A DNA stretch of 31,781 nucleotides from the NCBI GenBank assembly GCA_004560045.1, contig SFWF01000008.1, positions 1 through 31,781 of the forward strand, given 5' to 3'. Each line of letters opens with the position of its first letter. Position 1 is the stretch's first letter. Under the pieces are notes generated by a model. It searched no databases. It was not told the DNA's origin and saw only the letters and a program-made list of their open reading frames with translations. The DNA is from a bacterium (GTDB lineage Bacteria > Bacillota > Clostridia > Oscillospirales > Acutalibacteraceae). This document shows, in pieces, positions 9,484 through 17,945 of the stretch. Made by a program: the position numbers and the translations under genes.

Positions 9484-10588
9484 CGTATGCTACCTCCGTT
9501 TCAAATGCATCGAGACCTAAATACATAGCCTCAAATATTTCCTGTTTTTTATCCTCTTCTGCAGCTTCGGCCTTTTCGAGCATCTTTCTTACGAAAACTC
9601 CCTTTAAAGAAACCTCTTTGGCGAGAATTTCGGGATCTATCCTGCGGTGCATTTTATTTCTGAGCTTTACGAAATAAAGCTTGTCTCTGAGCAGTACCGA
9701 AAGCATAACGGTATCTATTGCGCCGATATCCTCGGGATATCCGATAAGAATAAGCTTATAAAGATTGTTTGCATATTTTTCGCCGTAATCGGCCTCAAGG
9801 GTGCTGAGAATACTGCTCAGCGCCGAATCGGTACCGTCGGCAAAGGACAGATCGATCTTTTTAACGATATGAAGCCTGGCCGAGCAGGGTACAAACTTAA
9901 GGTCGGCGTTTCCCTTTGAGATTTCTCCCATATAAACGCCCTTGACTCCTGTTTCGTCAAAGCCCTGACCCTCGGGGCAGCCGGGGTAGGAGGTAAAGGT
10001 TTTTCCAACCTTTTCTACCGCGGTTCGTTTATGTATATGACCGAGGGCAAAGTAATCAGCTCCGCTACTCATAACGTTTTCGGCGGTTATGGGGTTATAA
10101 ATACTTCCCGAAGCCGCAAAATCGCAGTGCATAAGCATAATGTTAAGGTATTCGTCGTCGGGCATAGGCTCGATTGCCTCATACTGCATTTCGGAATGAG
10201 AAAAGGAACGGCCCGTGACCCTGAGCTTCATATCTTCGAACACGACCGTCTCGTAGTCGGCGCCGAAAACCGTAAGATTTTCGGGAAGCCTTTCGTTTAA
10301 AAAGGGAGACGACGCGTCAAGAGGATCGTGGTTTCCCGCAACGTATAAGAATTTGGTTTCCGAAGCGTTCTCAATAGCCTCCTTTACGGGAGCGAAAAAG
10401 GCCTTTGCGGCGACGTTACTGTCGAAAAGGTCGCCCGCGATAAGGCATACGTCGACCTTCTCGTTTTTACAGATTTCGGTTATTCTTTTAAAAACTGCCA
10501 GAACCTCATATCGGCGAGCTTCGCGGTTTACGTCCAAATAGGAAAGCTCCGCTCCGATATGAAGATCGGCGGTATGAAGTATTTTCAA
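9464..10588 (-). CDS. yhaO: YhaO-like metallophosphoesterase, SbcD/Mre11 family
   Basis: Predicted Mn-dependent nuclease subunit of 374 residues. It opens with the metal-binding ILHTADLHIG, followed by AGDLFDS, the acceptor motif VAGNHDPLD, MLMHCDF and ALGHIHKR, which together are the calcineurin-type phosphoesterase core in the correct order. The C-terminal third is divergent, as in YhaO. The likely start is TTG at 10,588, giving MKILHTADLHIG, with AAGGGG about eight bases upstream. A GTG three codons earlier is also open but sits too close to that ribosome binding site. It is first in an operon with the YhaN-like ATPase and epimerase, transcribed from a strong promoter at 10,610-10,638. Confidence 0.9.
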   Translation of the reverse strand: MKILHTADLHIGAELSYLDVNREARRYEVLAVFKRITEICKNEKVDVCLIAGDLFDSNVAAKAFFAPVKEAIENASETKFLYVAGNHDPLDASSPFLNERLPENLTVFGADYETVVFEDMKLRVTGRSFSHSEMQYEAIEPMPDDEYLNIMLMHCDFAASGSIYNPITAENVMSSGADYFALGHIHKRTAVEKVGKTFTSYPGCPEGQGFDETGVKGVYMGEISKGNADLKFVPCSARLHIVKKIDLSFADGTDSALSSILSTLEADYGEKYANNLYKLILIGYPEDIGAIDTVMLSVLLRDKLYFVKLRNKMHRRIDPEILAKEVSLKGVFVRKMLEKAEAAEEDKKQEIFEAMYLGLDAFETEVAYDEDIIS

Positions 10589-10609
10589 ACTTACCACCCC
10601 TTGTATTCA

Positions 10610-10638
10610 ATAATAACATTTTAAGCAGAGATTATCAA
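10610..10638 (-). promoter_or_regulatory. SigA promoter of the yhaO-yhaN operon
   Basis: On the minus strand TTGATA (10,633-10,638) is followed after 17 bases by TATTAT (10,610-10,615), with an added TGT before it (extended -10). It is 21 bases from the TTG start of the phosphoesterase and back-to-back with the promoter of the DUF951 operon. Confidence 0.75.
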
Positions 10639-10645
10639 GAAGATA

Positions 10646-10674
10646 TTGCGTAAAAAGGAATGTTGTTGTATAAT
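10646..10674 (+). promoter_or_regulatory. SigA promoter of the DUF951-prfA operon
   Basis: TTGCGT at 10,646-10,651 and a perfect TATAAT at 10,669-10,674 are 17 bases apart. The ATG of the first gene follows at 10,708 with AAAGGAG before it. Confidence 0.7.
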
Positions 10675-10707
10675 AATATGAAATGAATACGAAAGGAGCA
10701 CGAAAAT

Positions 10708-10893
10708 ATGGACGTAAGGGTAGGAGATACCTTGATTATGAAGAAGAAGCATCCCTGCGGGTCCGATAGCTTTAAGGTGCTTCGAATAGGAATGGATTTT
10801 AAGATCCGCTGTATGGGCTGTGAAAGGGAAGTAATGGTTCCTCGCTCAAAGTGTGAAAAGAATATTAAAAAAATCGAAAGAATCGGAGAATAA
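10708..10893 (+). CDS. DUF951 family small zinc-ribbon-like protein
   Basis: A 61-residue basic protein, MDVRVGDTLIMKKKHPCG at the start, with a Cys in KKHPCG and a C-x-x-C pair in RCMGCERE, followed by VMVPRSKCEK. This is the DUF951 family, widely conserved in Firmicutes as a short OB/SH3-like barrel that may bind metal or nucleic acid; its function is not established. AAAGGAG is well placed before the ATG and a promoter lies directly upstream. The stop is only two bases before the prfA start, so the two are translationally close and likely one transcript. Confidence 0.88.
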   Translation: MDVRVGDTLIMKKKHPCGSDSFKVLRIGMDFKIRCMGCEREVMVPRSKCEKNIKKIERIGE

Positions 10894-10895
10894 TT

Positions 10896-11972
10896 ATGTT
10901 TGATAAGCTTAAAGCCGTAGAAATGCGTTTTGAAGAGATCGGTCAGCTCCTTTCCGACCCTGCCATTATCGCCGATAATGAGCAGTTCAGAAAATTGATG
11001 AAGGAGCATGCCGAGCTTACCCCAATAGTCGAAAAATTCCGCGAGTATTCGGCCGCTAAGGCCGCCGAAGCCGAGGCTAAGGAGCTCCTTGACGCAGGCG
11101 GACTCGATAAGGATTTTAAAGACCTCGTTGAGGAGGAATACTTAGAGGCCAAGGCCAATATCGAAAAGTTTTCCGAAGAGCTTAAGATTCTCCTTCTGCC
11201 CAAGGACCCTAACGACGACCGAAACGTTATCGTCGAGATCCGCGGAGGCGCAGGCGGAGAGGAAGCCGCCCTTTTTGCAGGGGTGCTTATGCGTATGTAT
11301 ACCATGTATGCCGAATCCAAGCACTTTAAGGTCGAGGTCATAAACGCAAACGAGACCGAGCTTGGCGGCTATAAGGAAGTAAGCTTTATGATAGAGGGCG
11401 AGGGAGCCTATTCCCGCTTTAAGTACGAAAGCGGAGTTCACCGTGTTCAGCGTGTTCCCGAAACCGAAACCTCGGGCCGAATTCATACCTCTACAGTAAC
11501 CGTTGCGGTGCTTCCCGAAGCCGAGGACGTTGAGGTCGATATAAACCCTGCCGATCTTCAGATCGATACCTTCCGCTCCTCGGGCGCAGGCGGTCAGCAC
11601 ATCAACAAAACCGAATCCGCCATCCGTATAACCCATATTCCTACGGGTCTTGTCGTCGAATGTCAGGACGAACGAAGTCAGTTTAAAAACAAGGATAAGG
11701 CAATGAAGGTCCTTCGTTCCCGCCTTTACGAAATGGAGCAGGAGAAGCAGAACGAGGCCATTGCCTCCGACCGTAAGGCTCAGGTCGGAACGGGCGACCG
11801 AAGCGAAAGAATCCGAACCTACAACTATCCGCAGGGCCGCGTTACCGATCATAGAATCGGCCTTACCCTCTATAAGCTGGATCAGATCGTAAACGGCGAT
11901 ATGGAAGAGGTCGTAGATGCCCTCATAACCTACTACAGAACTGAAATGCTCAAGGCCGAAGCCGAGCAGTAA
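10896..11972 (+). CDS. prfA: Peptide chain release factor 1
   Basis: Recognises UAA and UAG stop codons on the ribosome and triggers peptide release. The 358-residue product has full family length. It carries the codon-recognition tripeptide P-E-T in VQRVPETETSG and the catalytic GGQ (G232-G233-Q234) in SSGAGGQHINKTESAIR. Gln234 is normally methylated by PrmC. The N-terminal helical domain and the C-terminal helix (ALITYYRTEML) are intact. GGAG precedes the ATG. Located between DUF951 and Sua5. In many Firmicutes prmC lies between prfA and the Sua5 gene; here it does not. Confidence 0.97.
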   Translation: MFDKLKAVEMRFEEIGQLLSDPAIIADNEQFRKLMKEHAELTPIVEKFREYSAAKAAEAEAKELLDAGGLDKDFKDLVEEEYLEAKANIEKFSEELKILLLPKDPNDDRNVIVEIRGGAGGEEAALFAGVLMRMYTMYAESKHFKVEVINANETELGGYKEVSFMIEGEGAYSRFKYESGVHRVQRVPETETSGRIHTSTVTVAVLPEAEDVEVDINPADLQIDTFRSSGAGGQHINKTESAIRITHIPTGLVVECQDERSQFKNKDKAMKVLRSRLYEMEQEKQNEAIASDRKAQVGTGDRSERIRTYNYPQGRVTDHRIGLTLYKLDQIVNGDMEEVVDALITYYRTEMLKAEAEQ

Positions 11973-11981
11973 GGAAAAACT

Positions 11982-12992
11982 ATGATAACCGCAAGACTAA
12001 CCGACGATAACAAAGGAATAGCCGCCGCCGCAGATATTTTAAAAGCTGACGGCGTTGTTGCCATACCTACCGAAACGGTCTACGGTCTTGCCGCCTCAGC
12101 CTTTTCGGATAAGGCTATCGAAAAGGTATTTATCGCAAAGGGCCGTCCGCAGGATAATCCCCTTATCGTTCATATAAGCGATATCGGTATGATAAGCTCA
12201 GCGGTGTCCGAATTCAGTCCCATCGCGAAAACCTTGGCCGATGCCTTCTGGCCGGGACCCCTTACCCTCGTTCTTAAAAAGAGCGAAAGAATAGCCGAAA
12301 GCGTTTCCCGAGGGCTCGATACGGTAGCCGTCCGTATGCCTTCTCATAAGGTCGCAAGAGAGGTCATAAAAGCGGCGGGAATACCCCTTGCCGCTCCCTC
12401 TGCCAATATTTCGGGTTCCCCGAGTCCTACCACCGCCGACCACGTCATAGCCGACCTTGACGGCAGGATCGATGCCGTAATTATGTCGGGAAGCAGTGAG
12501 GTCGGTGTAGAATCTACCGTAGTATCCTTAGTTACCGACCCGCCCCGTCTGCTCAGACCGGGAAGGGTCACCGCCGAGGAGCTTATGGAATATATTCCGA
12601 ATCTCGTTATCGATAAGGCCGTCCTTTCCGAGCCCGAAAAGGGGGAAAAGGTTGCTTCTCCGGGAATGAAATATAAGCACTATTCTCCCAAAACCGAGGT
12701 CTTGCTTATAAGCGGTAGCGAAGAGGCCTTTGCCGATTTTGTGAATAAACAGGAAAACTGTCTTGCCATCTGCTTTACCGAGGACGAAAAAAGCCTTACC
12801 TGCGACTATTTAAGCTACGGCGCCAAAACCGACGGTGAAGCGCAGGCTAAAAGCATTTTTTCCCTCCTTCGTAAGGCCGATACCTTAGGTAAGGATAAAA
12901 TTTATATTCATGCGCCCGAAAAAACGGGAGTTTCCCTCGCGGTATATAACCGCCTCATACGTGCGGCGGCATTCAGGGTGATAGAGCTATGA
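11982..12992 (+). CDS. tsaC: Threonylcarbamoyl-AMP synthase, Sua5 type
   Basis: Makes threonylcarbamoyl-AMP from threonine, bicarbonate and ATP, the first step of t6A formation on ANN-decoding tRNAs. The N-terminal YrdC domain (about residues 1-200) shows ADGVVAIPTETVYGLA, the KGRPQDNPLIVHI nucleotide-binding motif and PLAAPSANISGSPSPT. After it the linker SPGMKYKHYSPK and a Rossmann-like C-terminal domain (about 235-336) make it the longer Sua5 form rather than the short TsaC. Its last four bases overlap the start of coaE (ATGA), so translation is coupled. GGAAAAA precedes the ATG; it follows prfA after nine bases. Confidence 0.93.
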   Translation: MITARLTDDNKGIAAAADILKADGVVAIPTETVYGLAASAFSDKAIEKVFIAKGRPQDNPLIVHISDIGMISSAVSEFSPIAKTLADAFWPGPLTLVLKKSERIAESVSRGLDTVAVRMPSHKVAREVIKAAGIPLAAPSANISGSPSPTTADHVIADLDGRIDAVIMSGSSEVGVESTVVSLVTDPPRLLRPGRVTAEELMEYIPNLVIDKAVLSEPEKGEKVASPGMKYKHYSPKTEVLLISGSEEAFADFVNKQENCLAICFTEDEKSLTCDYLSYGAKTDGEAQAKSIFSLLRKADTLGKDKIYIHAPEKTGVSLAVYNRLIRAAAFRVIEL

Positions 12993-13579
12993 AATACGTT
13001 TTAGGACTGACGGGACCTACGGGTGCGGGTAAGACCGATGCCTGCGGTGTGGCCGAAGAGCTTGGCTTTTACGTTATAAACTGCGACCTTGTCGCAAGAA
13101 AAGCCGCCGATGAAGCCGCCTGTCTCGATGCTTTAAGCGAAGCCTTCGGAAGGGATATTTTAAATTCCGATAATACCTTAAACCGAGCCGCTCTCGCCAA
13201 AAAAGCCTTTTCGTCAAGGGATAATACCAACCTGCTTAACAAAACCATATTTCCCTTTATTCTAAAGCTTTTAAAGGAGGAAATAAAGGGTAGCGAGAGC
13301 GAAAAAATACTTCTTGACGCTCCGACCCTGTACGAAGCGGGGGCAGATAAGCTTTGCGACGACGTCTGTGCTGTACTGAGTGATAAGGCCGTCCGTAAAA
13401 AGCGCATAATGCTTCGCGACTCGATAAGCGATCAAGCGGCCGAGCTTCGTATGTCGGCGGGAAAACCCGACGAATATTATAAGGAAAAAACTCAAAACAT
13501 AATATATAACGATAAGGATAAAGAAGCCTTTAAAACCGAATTTAAAAACCTTTTACTTAAACTTATGGGAGGAAAATAA
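12989..13579 (+). CDS. coaE: Dephospho-CoA kinase
   Basis: Phosphorylates the 3' hydroxyl of dephospho-CoA, the last step of coenzyme A synthesis. The 196-residue protein begins with a beta strand and P-loop (LGLTGPTGAGKT, residues about 5-16), then NCDLVAR, the conserved Asp-containing substrate motif, and ILLDAPTLYEAG, which corresponds to the family's DVPLLFE-like segment. The lid region RMLRDSISDQAA is recognisable but divergent (RKKRIMLRDS). Length is normal. The start overlaps the Sua5 gene by four bases and the stop is one base before the aminopeptidase start. Confidence 0.9.
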   Translation: MKYVLGLTGPTGAGKTDACGVAEELGFYVINCDLVARKAADEAACLDALSEAFGRDILNSDNTLNRAALAKKAFSSRDNTNLLNKTIFPFILKLLKEEIKGSESEKILLDAPTLYEAGADKLCDDVCAVLSDKAVRKKRIMLRDSISDQAAELRMSAGKPDEYYKEKTQNIIYNDKDKEAFKTEFKNLLLKLMGGK

Positions 13580-13580
13580 T

Positions 13581-14978
13581 ATGAGTGAAAAAACCAAAGC
13601 CGAGCTTTTAAAGGAAAAGCTTTTTATCGACCGCAAAAACGGCCTCAGATCGGCAAGCGACGAGAAATGGGAAAAGATAACCGCCTTTTGTGAAGGATAT
13701 AAAAACTTTTTAGCCAAGGGAAAAACCGAGCGCGAGGCCGCAAAGGAAGCTATAAAAATTGCCGAGGCCGCAGGCTTTGCCCCTTACGTTCAGGGCAAAA
13801 AGTACGAGGCAGGCGAAAAATACTACGTAAACAACCGCGGAAAAACGGTGGCCTTCGTCGTTGTAGGCAAAAACACCGTAGACAGTGGTACTATGATAAC
13901 CGCCGCTCATATCGACTCTCCCCGAATCGATCTTAAGCCCAACCCCCTCTACGAGGATACCGAAATGGCCCTCTTTAAGACCCACTACTACGGCGGAATA
14001 AAGAAGTATCAGTGGACCGCTATGCCCTTAGCCCTTCACGGCGTATTTGCCAAAAAGGATGGTACCGTTACCGAGGTGTGTATCGGCGAAGACGAAAACG
14101 ATCCCTGCTTCGTAATAACCGACCTTCTGCCCCACCTCGCACAGGAGCAGTATAAGCGTACCTTAAACGAGGGAATAAAGGGGGAAGAGCTAAATATTCT
14201 TATCGGCTCCCGTCCCTTTAAGGACGATAAGGCAAGCGAGCTTGTAAAGCTTAATATTATGGCTATACTAAACGAGAAATACGGCGTCACCGAGGAAGAC
14301 TTCCTTTCGGCCGAGCTTGAATGCGTCCCCGCCGCAAAGCCCTGCGACATCGGCTTCGACCGTTCTCTTATCGGCTCCTACGGTCACGACGACCGCGTCT
14401 GTGCCTATCCCGCGCTTATCGCAATTACCGAGGTCGAAAACCCCGAAAAGACCGCTATTGCCATCCTTACCGATAAGGAAGAGATCGGCTCCGACGGAAA
14501 TACCGGCCTTAATTCCGACTTTTTACGCTACGTCGTCCGCGATATAGCCGAGGCTCAGGGAGTCGACTATACCGTAGCGCTTCGAAATTCAAAATGCCTT
14601 TCGGCCGACGTTAACGCAGGCCTCGATCCAACCTTTAAGGACGTAATGGAAGCAAAGAACGCCGCAAGACTTAACTACGGCGCAGTTATAACCAAGTATA
14701 CGGGAGCCCGCGGTAAGAGCGGCACCTCCGATGCTTCGGCCGAGTACGTAGCATACGTTCGTAATATGCTCGACGAGGCAGGTATCATCTGGCAGACGGG
14801 TGAGCTCGGTAAGGTCGACCTTGGCGGCGGCGGTACCGTTGCAATGTATATCGCAAATATGGGCGTCGACGTTGTGGACCTTGGCGTCCCCGTTCTTTCG
14901 ATGCACGCCCCCTTTGAGGTAGTTTCCAAGCTTGACGTTTACGAGACCTACCGCACAATGTACGAATTCTGCAAGTAA
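13581..14978 (+). CDS. M18 family aminopeptidase
   Basis: A cytoplasmic, metal-dependent aminopeptidase of 465 residues, the length usual for clostridial M18 enzymes. Visible metal and catalytic motifs in order: TAAHIDSPRIDLKPNPLYE (His and Asp), GSYGHDDRVCAYP, LTDKEEIGSDGNTG (adjacent catalytic Glu pair), and VLSMHAPFEVVSKLDVYE (terminal His). The family forms large tetrahedral dodecamers and prefers acidic or neutral N-terminal residues depending on subgroup; which one applies cannot be told. GGAGG is seven bases before the ATG. It is the last gene of the operon, closed by the palindromic terminator just downstream. Confidence 0.93.
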   Translation: MSEKTKAELLKEKLFIDRKNGLRSASDEKWEKITAFCEGYKNFLAKGKTEREAAKEAIKIAEAAGFAPYVQGKKYEAGEKYYVNNRGKTVAFVVVGKNTVDSGTMITAAHIDSPRIDLKPNPLYEDTEMALFKTHYYGGIKKYQWTAMPLALHGVFAKKDGTVTEVCIGEDENDPCFVITDLLPHLAQEQYKRTLNEGIKGEELNILIGSRPFKDDKASELVKLNIMAILNEKYGVTEEDFLSAELECVPAAKPCDIGFDRSLIGSYGHDDRVCAYPALIAITEVENPEKTAIAILTDKEEIGSDGNTGLNSDFLRYVVRDIAEAQGVDYTVALRNSKCLSADVNAGLDPTFKDVMEAKNAARLNYGAVITKYTGARGKSGTSDASAEYVAYVRNMLDEAGIIWQTGELGKVDLGGGGTVAMYIANMGVDVVDLGVPVLSMHAPFEVVSKLDVYETYRTMYEFCK

Positions 14979-14990
14979 TATAGAAAATTT

Positions 14991-15020
14991 AAAAGCAGTA
15001 TGCTCGAGCATACTGCTTTT
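14991..15020. terminator. Bidirectional palindromic terminator
   Basis: A perfect 30-base palindrome (AAAAGCAGTATGCTC and its complement, with no spare loop) lies 12 bases after the aminopeptidase stop and just after the convergent DUF5662 gene, with T-rich sequence on the plus side. It serves both converging transcripts. Confidence 0.85.
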
Positions 15021-15025
15021 GATTT

Positions 15026-15553
15026 TTAATACTCTTTTAAACCCTTAATATACTTAAAGGTCTCCTTTTCGCCCTTGTCGCGGAGCATCGTAAGGCATTT
15101 TTCCAAGAGGTCGGCCGTCTCCTTGTGCATATAGCTTCGGGCGTTACCTCTAAGAAAATACTGAAGAGGATAGTCGTCGGTATAATCCTCTTTTCGGTAT
15201 ATCTTGCTTGCCGCAACGCGGTCGCAAAACATTTCCTTAAAATACTTTATCGGCATTTTGACCGGCTCGTATTTTTTGGTCTTCGGATTAACGTCGTTCC
15301 AGTATTCAAAATGATGACGGTTTCTGCCCTTATGGTGCATCCAGGCCGCCGAATACCCGAAAAGCTCGCGTTCTCTCTCGTTAGGACTCCGCATACCCTG
15401 ATAGTATTTTACTCCGGGGATAAATTCGGTGGGCGAAAACTTTGAAAGGTCGTGAAGAAGACCTCTTATTGGTATTCCTGCCTTAACGCAGTGAACGAAA
15501 ACCTTGTGACGGTGCTTTACGACCGTAGCCAAATGTTTAAACGGATGTGACAT
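15026..15553 (-). CDS. DUF5662 family protein
   Basis: A 175-residue soluble protein matching DUF5662, a family common in Firmicutes and phages with no established function. It contains HLATVVKHRHKVF, an LLHDLSKFSPTEF segment that looks like a metal-binding H-D pair, AWMHHKGRNRHHFEYW with many histidines, and MPIKYFKEMFCDRVAAS. The His/Asp pattern resembles HD-type hydrolases, but that comparison is inference. AAAGGA precedes the ATG. It starts two bases after the phosphohexomutase stop and is therefore probably read from the same message. Confidence 0.82.
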   Translation of the reverse strand: MSHPFKHLATVVKHRHKVFVHCVKAGIPIRGLLHDLSKFSPTEFIPGVKYYQGMRSPNERERELFGYSAAWMHHKGRNRHHFEYWNDVNPKTKKYEPVKMPIKYFKEMFCDRVAASKIYRKEDYTDDYPLQYFLRGNARSYMHKETADLLEKCLTMLRDKGEKETFKYIKGLKEY

Positions 15554-15555
15554 AA

Positions 15556-17223
15556 CTATCCTTTAATATCAAAAATTTCTTTAAGAGCCGAAAGCTTAGC
15601 CTCGGCTTCGGCTTTGTTTTCGCCTCTTACGCAGTAATAAACCTTACATTTAGGCTCGGTGCCCGAGGGACGGATGGCAACAAAGCTTCCGTCGGCAAGG
15701 TTATAGCGGAGCACATTGGAGGGAACGAAGCCCTCGGGGGGAGCAAGGAGGAAATCCTCGACCGAGGTAACCTTAATTCCTGCGGCCTCGGTAATGGGAT
15801 CTTTTCTCATATTGTCAAGAAGCGCGTTCATACGGTCGGTGCCGTCGATGCCTCTGAAGAAGGTAGAGGACTGAGTATCGAGGTAATAACCGAATTTTTC
15901 AAAAAGCTCCTCTAAAACGTCGAAAAGATTTTTGCCCTGCTTCTTATAGTAGTCGGCTGCCTCACAGAACATAAGGGAAGCCTGAACCGCGTCCTTGTCT
16001 CGGGCAAAATCGCCTACTAAGCAGCCGTAGCTTTCTTCGTAACCGAAAACATATTCGAGATCGCCCTTCTCATTATGCTCTTTTATCTTATCGCCGATAA
16101 ACTTAAAGCCGGTAAGGGTCTTTTCGACGGTTACGCCAAATGCTTCGGCGACCCTGTCTCCAAGGGTGGAGGTAACTACCGTGTTTATCATAACGGCGTT
16201 ATCGGGAAGACAGTCCTGCTCGGTCATACGGGTAAGTATGTAGTGAAGAATAAGGGCGCCCGACTGATTTCCCGTCATAAGGCGATAGTCGTCCTCGCCG
16301 CAGTTTATTACCGCTCCAAGGCGGTCGCAGTCGGGATCGGTAGCTATAGCGATATCGGCATTATGCTCGCGCATTAGCTCTATTGCGGCGTCGTATGCGG
16401 CGGGAACCTCGGGGTTGGGACTCTTTGTGCCCGAAAAATCGGGGTCGGGATCACACTGTGACAGTACGGGAAGAACCGTATATCCCGCCTCGTCCAAAAC
16501 GTCGCGGACGGGGACGTTACCCGTTCCGTGCTGAGGGGTATAAACGACCTTTATGTTGCGTTCTTCCTCGGGGTCGAACTGAAGAGCGATAACCTCCTCG
16601 TAGTATGTCTCGTCGATCTCTTCACCGACCGTTTCGATAAGCTCGCCTGCCTCCTCGAGGCTTAAGAACTTAACGCTTAGCTCGTCGGTAACCGAATTTA
16701 CGTATCTCGTTACTTCGTCGGCAATATGAGGAACAAGCTGACAACCGTTCTCGTCATAAAGCTTATAGCCGTTATACTCGGGAGGGTTATGGGAAGCGGT
16801 GATAACGACGCCGCCGAAGCAGCCTAAATATCTTACCGAAAAGGAAAGCTCGGGGGTAGTGCGAAGGGACTCGAAAAGATAAACCTTAATGCCGTGGGCG
16901 GCAAGCACACCTGCCGTAACCTCGGCAAAAAGACGTCCGCCGTGACGGTTGTCGTGGGCGATAACAACGCCATCCTCCTTGGCTTTTTCTCCCTTTGACT
17001 CAATATATCGCGCAAAGCCCTCAGAGGCCTTTGCTACGGTGTATTTGTTTATTCGGTTGCTTCCTGCGCCTATAACGCCGCGAAGTCCCGCGGTACCGAA
17101 CTCAAGATCCTTATAAAATCGGTCCTTTATTTCGGTCTCGTTACCGACGAGAGCCTTAAGCTCCTTTACGGTCTCTTCGTCTGCGCTTTCGCACCAATGA
17201 AGATATTTTTCCTTAAAATCCAA
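15556..17223 (-). CDS. pgcA: Phosphoglucomutase/phosphomannomutase, alpha-D-phosphohexomutase family
   Basis: Interconverts hexose 1- and 6-phosphates (glucose and possibly mannose), feeding glycogen, envelope and nucleotide-sugar synthesis. The 555 residues hold the four-domain family layout: the phosphoserine loop ITASHNPPEYNGYKLYD with Ser144, the Mg-binding DPDCDRLG, the sugar-binding GYEESYGCLVGDFARDKDA, and the phosphate-binding IRPSGTEPKCKVY near the C-terminus. This long form resembles Bacillus PgcA. The start is TTG at 17,223 with GAGGTG seven bases upstream. Its promoter lies in a 42-bp repeat whose other copy drives the zeta-like gene. Symbol by similarity only. Confidence 0.92.
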   Translation of the reverse strand: MDFKEKYLHWCESADEETVKELKALVGNETEIKDRFYKDLEFGTAGLRGVIGAGSNRINKYTVAKASEGFARYIESKGEKAKEDGVVIAHDNRHGGRLFAEVTAGVLAAHGIKVYLFESLRTTPELSFSVRYLGCFGGVVITASHNPPEYNGYKLYDENGCQLVPHIADEVTRYVNSVTDELSVKFLSLEEAGELIETVGEEIDETYYEEVIALQFDPEEERNIKVVYTPQHGTGNVPVRDVLDEAGYTVLPVLSQCDPDPDFSGTKSPNPEVPAAYDAAIELMREHNADIAIATDPDCDRLGAVINCGEDDYRLMTGNQSGALILHYILTRMTEQDCLPDNAVMINTVVTSTLGDRVAEAFGVTVEKTLTGFKFIGDKIKEHNEKGDLEYVFGYEESYGCLVGDFARDKDAVQASLMFCEAADYYKKQGKNLFDVLEELFEKFGYYLDTQSSTFFRGIDGTDRMNALLDNMRKDPITEAAGIKVTSVEDFLLAPPEGFVPSNVLRYNLADGSFVAIRPSGTEPKCKVYYCVRGENKAEAEAKLSALKEIFDIKG

Positions 17224-17255
17224 CTTGGGTCACCTCAAAATAATTAAGTGATATA

Positions 17256-17284
17256 ATTATATCAAACCCCGTCGAATTTTACAA
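17256..17284 (-). promoter_or_regulatory. Promoter of the phosphohexomutase gene
   Basis: On the minus strand TTGTAA (17,279-17,284), 17 bases, then a perfect TATAAT (17,256-17,261). The -35 and most of the spacer belong to the repeat at 17,259-17,300, and the -10 spans its edge. Confidence 0.65.
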
Positions 17285-17300
17285 CACTAATCTTTTAAAA
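17259..17300. repeat. 42-bp direct repeat, copy 1
   Basis: This sequence (begins ATATCAAACCCCGTCGAA, ends ATCTTTTAAAA) recurs at 17,920-17,961 with a single A/G difference. The copies bracket the zeta-like gene and its terminator and each supplies promoter elements for the gene to its left. Confidence 0.9.
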
Positions 17301-17332
17301 AATTAAAGCGTGTACGGGTACACGCTTTAATT
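17301..17332 (-). terminator. Rho-independent terminator of the zeta-like gene
   Basis: AATTAAAGCGTGTAC pairs perfectly with 17,318-17,332 over 15 bp, with a two-base apex. On the minus strand the stem is followed by a T run (TTTTTT). The stop codon of the zeta-like gene lies inside the stem. Confidence 0.85.
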
Positions 17333-17884
17333 CATTGTTTCCATAAGCTCATTAAGCCACGAGGGAGAGTGACTTCCGATTTTTTGAAGCTCTCCGTTTT
17401 TATATTTTGCTACCGTAACGAACCCGTTATCATTGTCGTAGAAGGTTGCTTCGTTGCAGTAGGGGAGTATAGCAAGCAGATCGTCAAAGCGCTTGGCAAA
17501 GCGTCTTGAAACGTCGTCGGTATCAATGTTATGACCGCCTTTTTTTACTCGGTTTTCGATACGGAGAAGGCTTTCCTCAACCGTATCAAGACCAACGTAG
17601 TAAAGACGAATATAATAGTCCTTTTCGATGGCACGCTTTACGGTACCGAGGGTCTTTTTGCCCGAAAGGGTGGTTTCCTGAGTAAAACATATTTCTTTTT
17701 CAAGACATTCGTCAATTATCGCAATTGCCTGCTTACAGCCTTCGATAATATTTCCTCCGCAGGAAGCGGTTATTTTGTCTACGTCGATAATTTTTCCGAG
17801 ATTGTCGATTTCGGTTCGAAGAACACCGGTTAAACTGCTTTTGCCGCAACCGTTGACTCCGGCAACTATGGTGTAGGTTTTCAA
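17327..17884 (-). CDS. Zeta-toxin-like P-loop kinase/ATPase
   Basis: A 185-residue P-loop protein. It starts TIVAGVNGCGKSS (Walker A, residues 9-17), then IIDVDKI, CFTQETTLSGKK, LYYVGLDTVEESLLRI and RVKKGGHNIDTDDVSRRF with basic lid residues. This is the arrangement of the zeta-toxin/COG4185 group, whose toxin members phosphorylate UDP-N-acetylglucosamine. No epsilon-like antitoxin gene is adjacent, so a stand-alone housekeeping or defence role is as likely as a toxin role. The start is TTG with AAGGAG seven bases upstream. It carries its own terminator and sits between two copies of a 42-bp repeat, suggesting it was inserted as a unit between the dinB-associated small gene and the phosphohexomutase. 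Confidence 0.8.
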   Translation of the reverse strand: MKTYTIVAGVNGCGKSSLTGVLRTEIDNLGKIIDVDKITASCGGNIIEGCKQAIAIIDECLEKEICFTQETTLSGKKTLGTVKRAIEKDYYIRLYYVGLDTVEESLLRIENRVKKGGHNIDTDDVSRRFAKRFDDLLAILPYCNEATFYDNDNGFVTVAKYKNGELQKIGSHSPSWLNELMETMN

Positions 17885-17916
17885 AATTTTACTCCTTCTA
17901 AGATACTGACAAGGTT

Positions 17917-17945
17917 ATCATATCAAACCCCGTCGGATTTTACAA
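17917..17945 (-). promoter_or_regulatory. Promoter of the zeta-like gene
   Basis: On the minus strand TTGTAA (17,940-17,945), 17 bases, then TATGAT (17,917-17,922; one mismatch to consensus). The -35 and spacer are the same repeated sequence that drives the phosphohexomutase gene. Confidence 0.55.

Noticed and set aside
11142..11852. 236-codon minus-strand frame inside prfA
   Set aside because: prfA is unambiguous on the plus strand across the whole interval.
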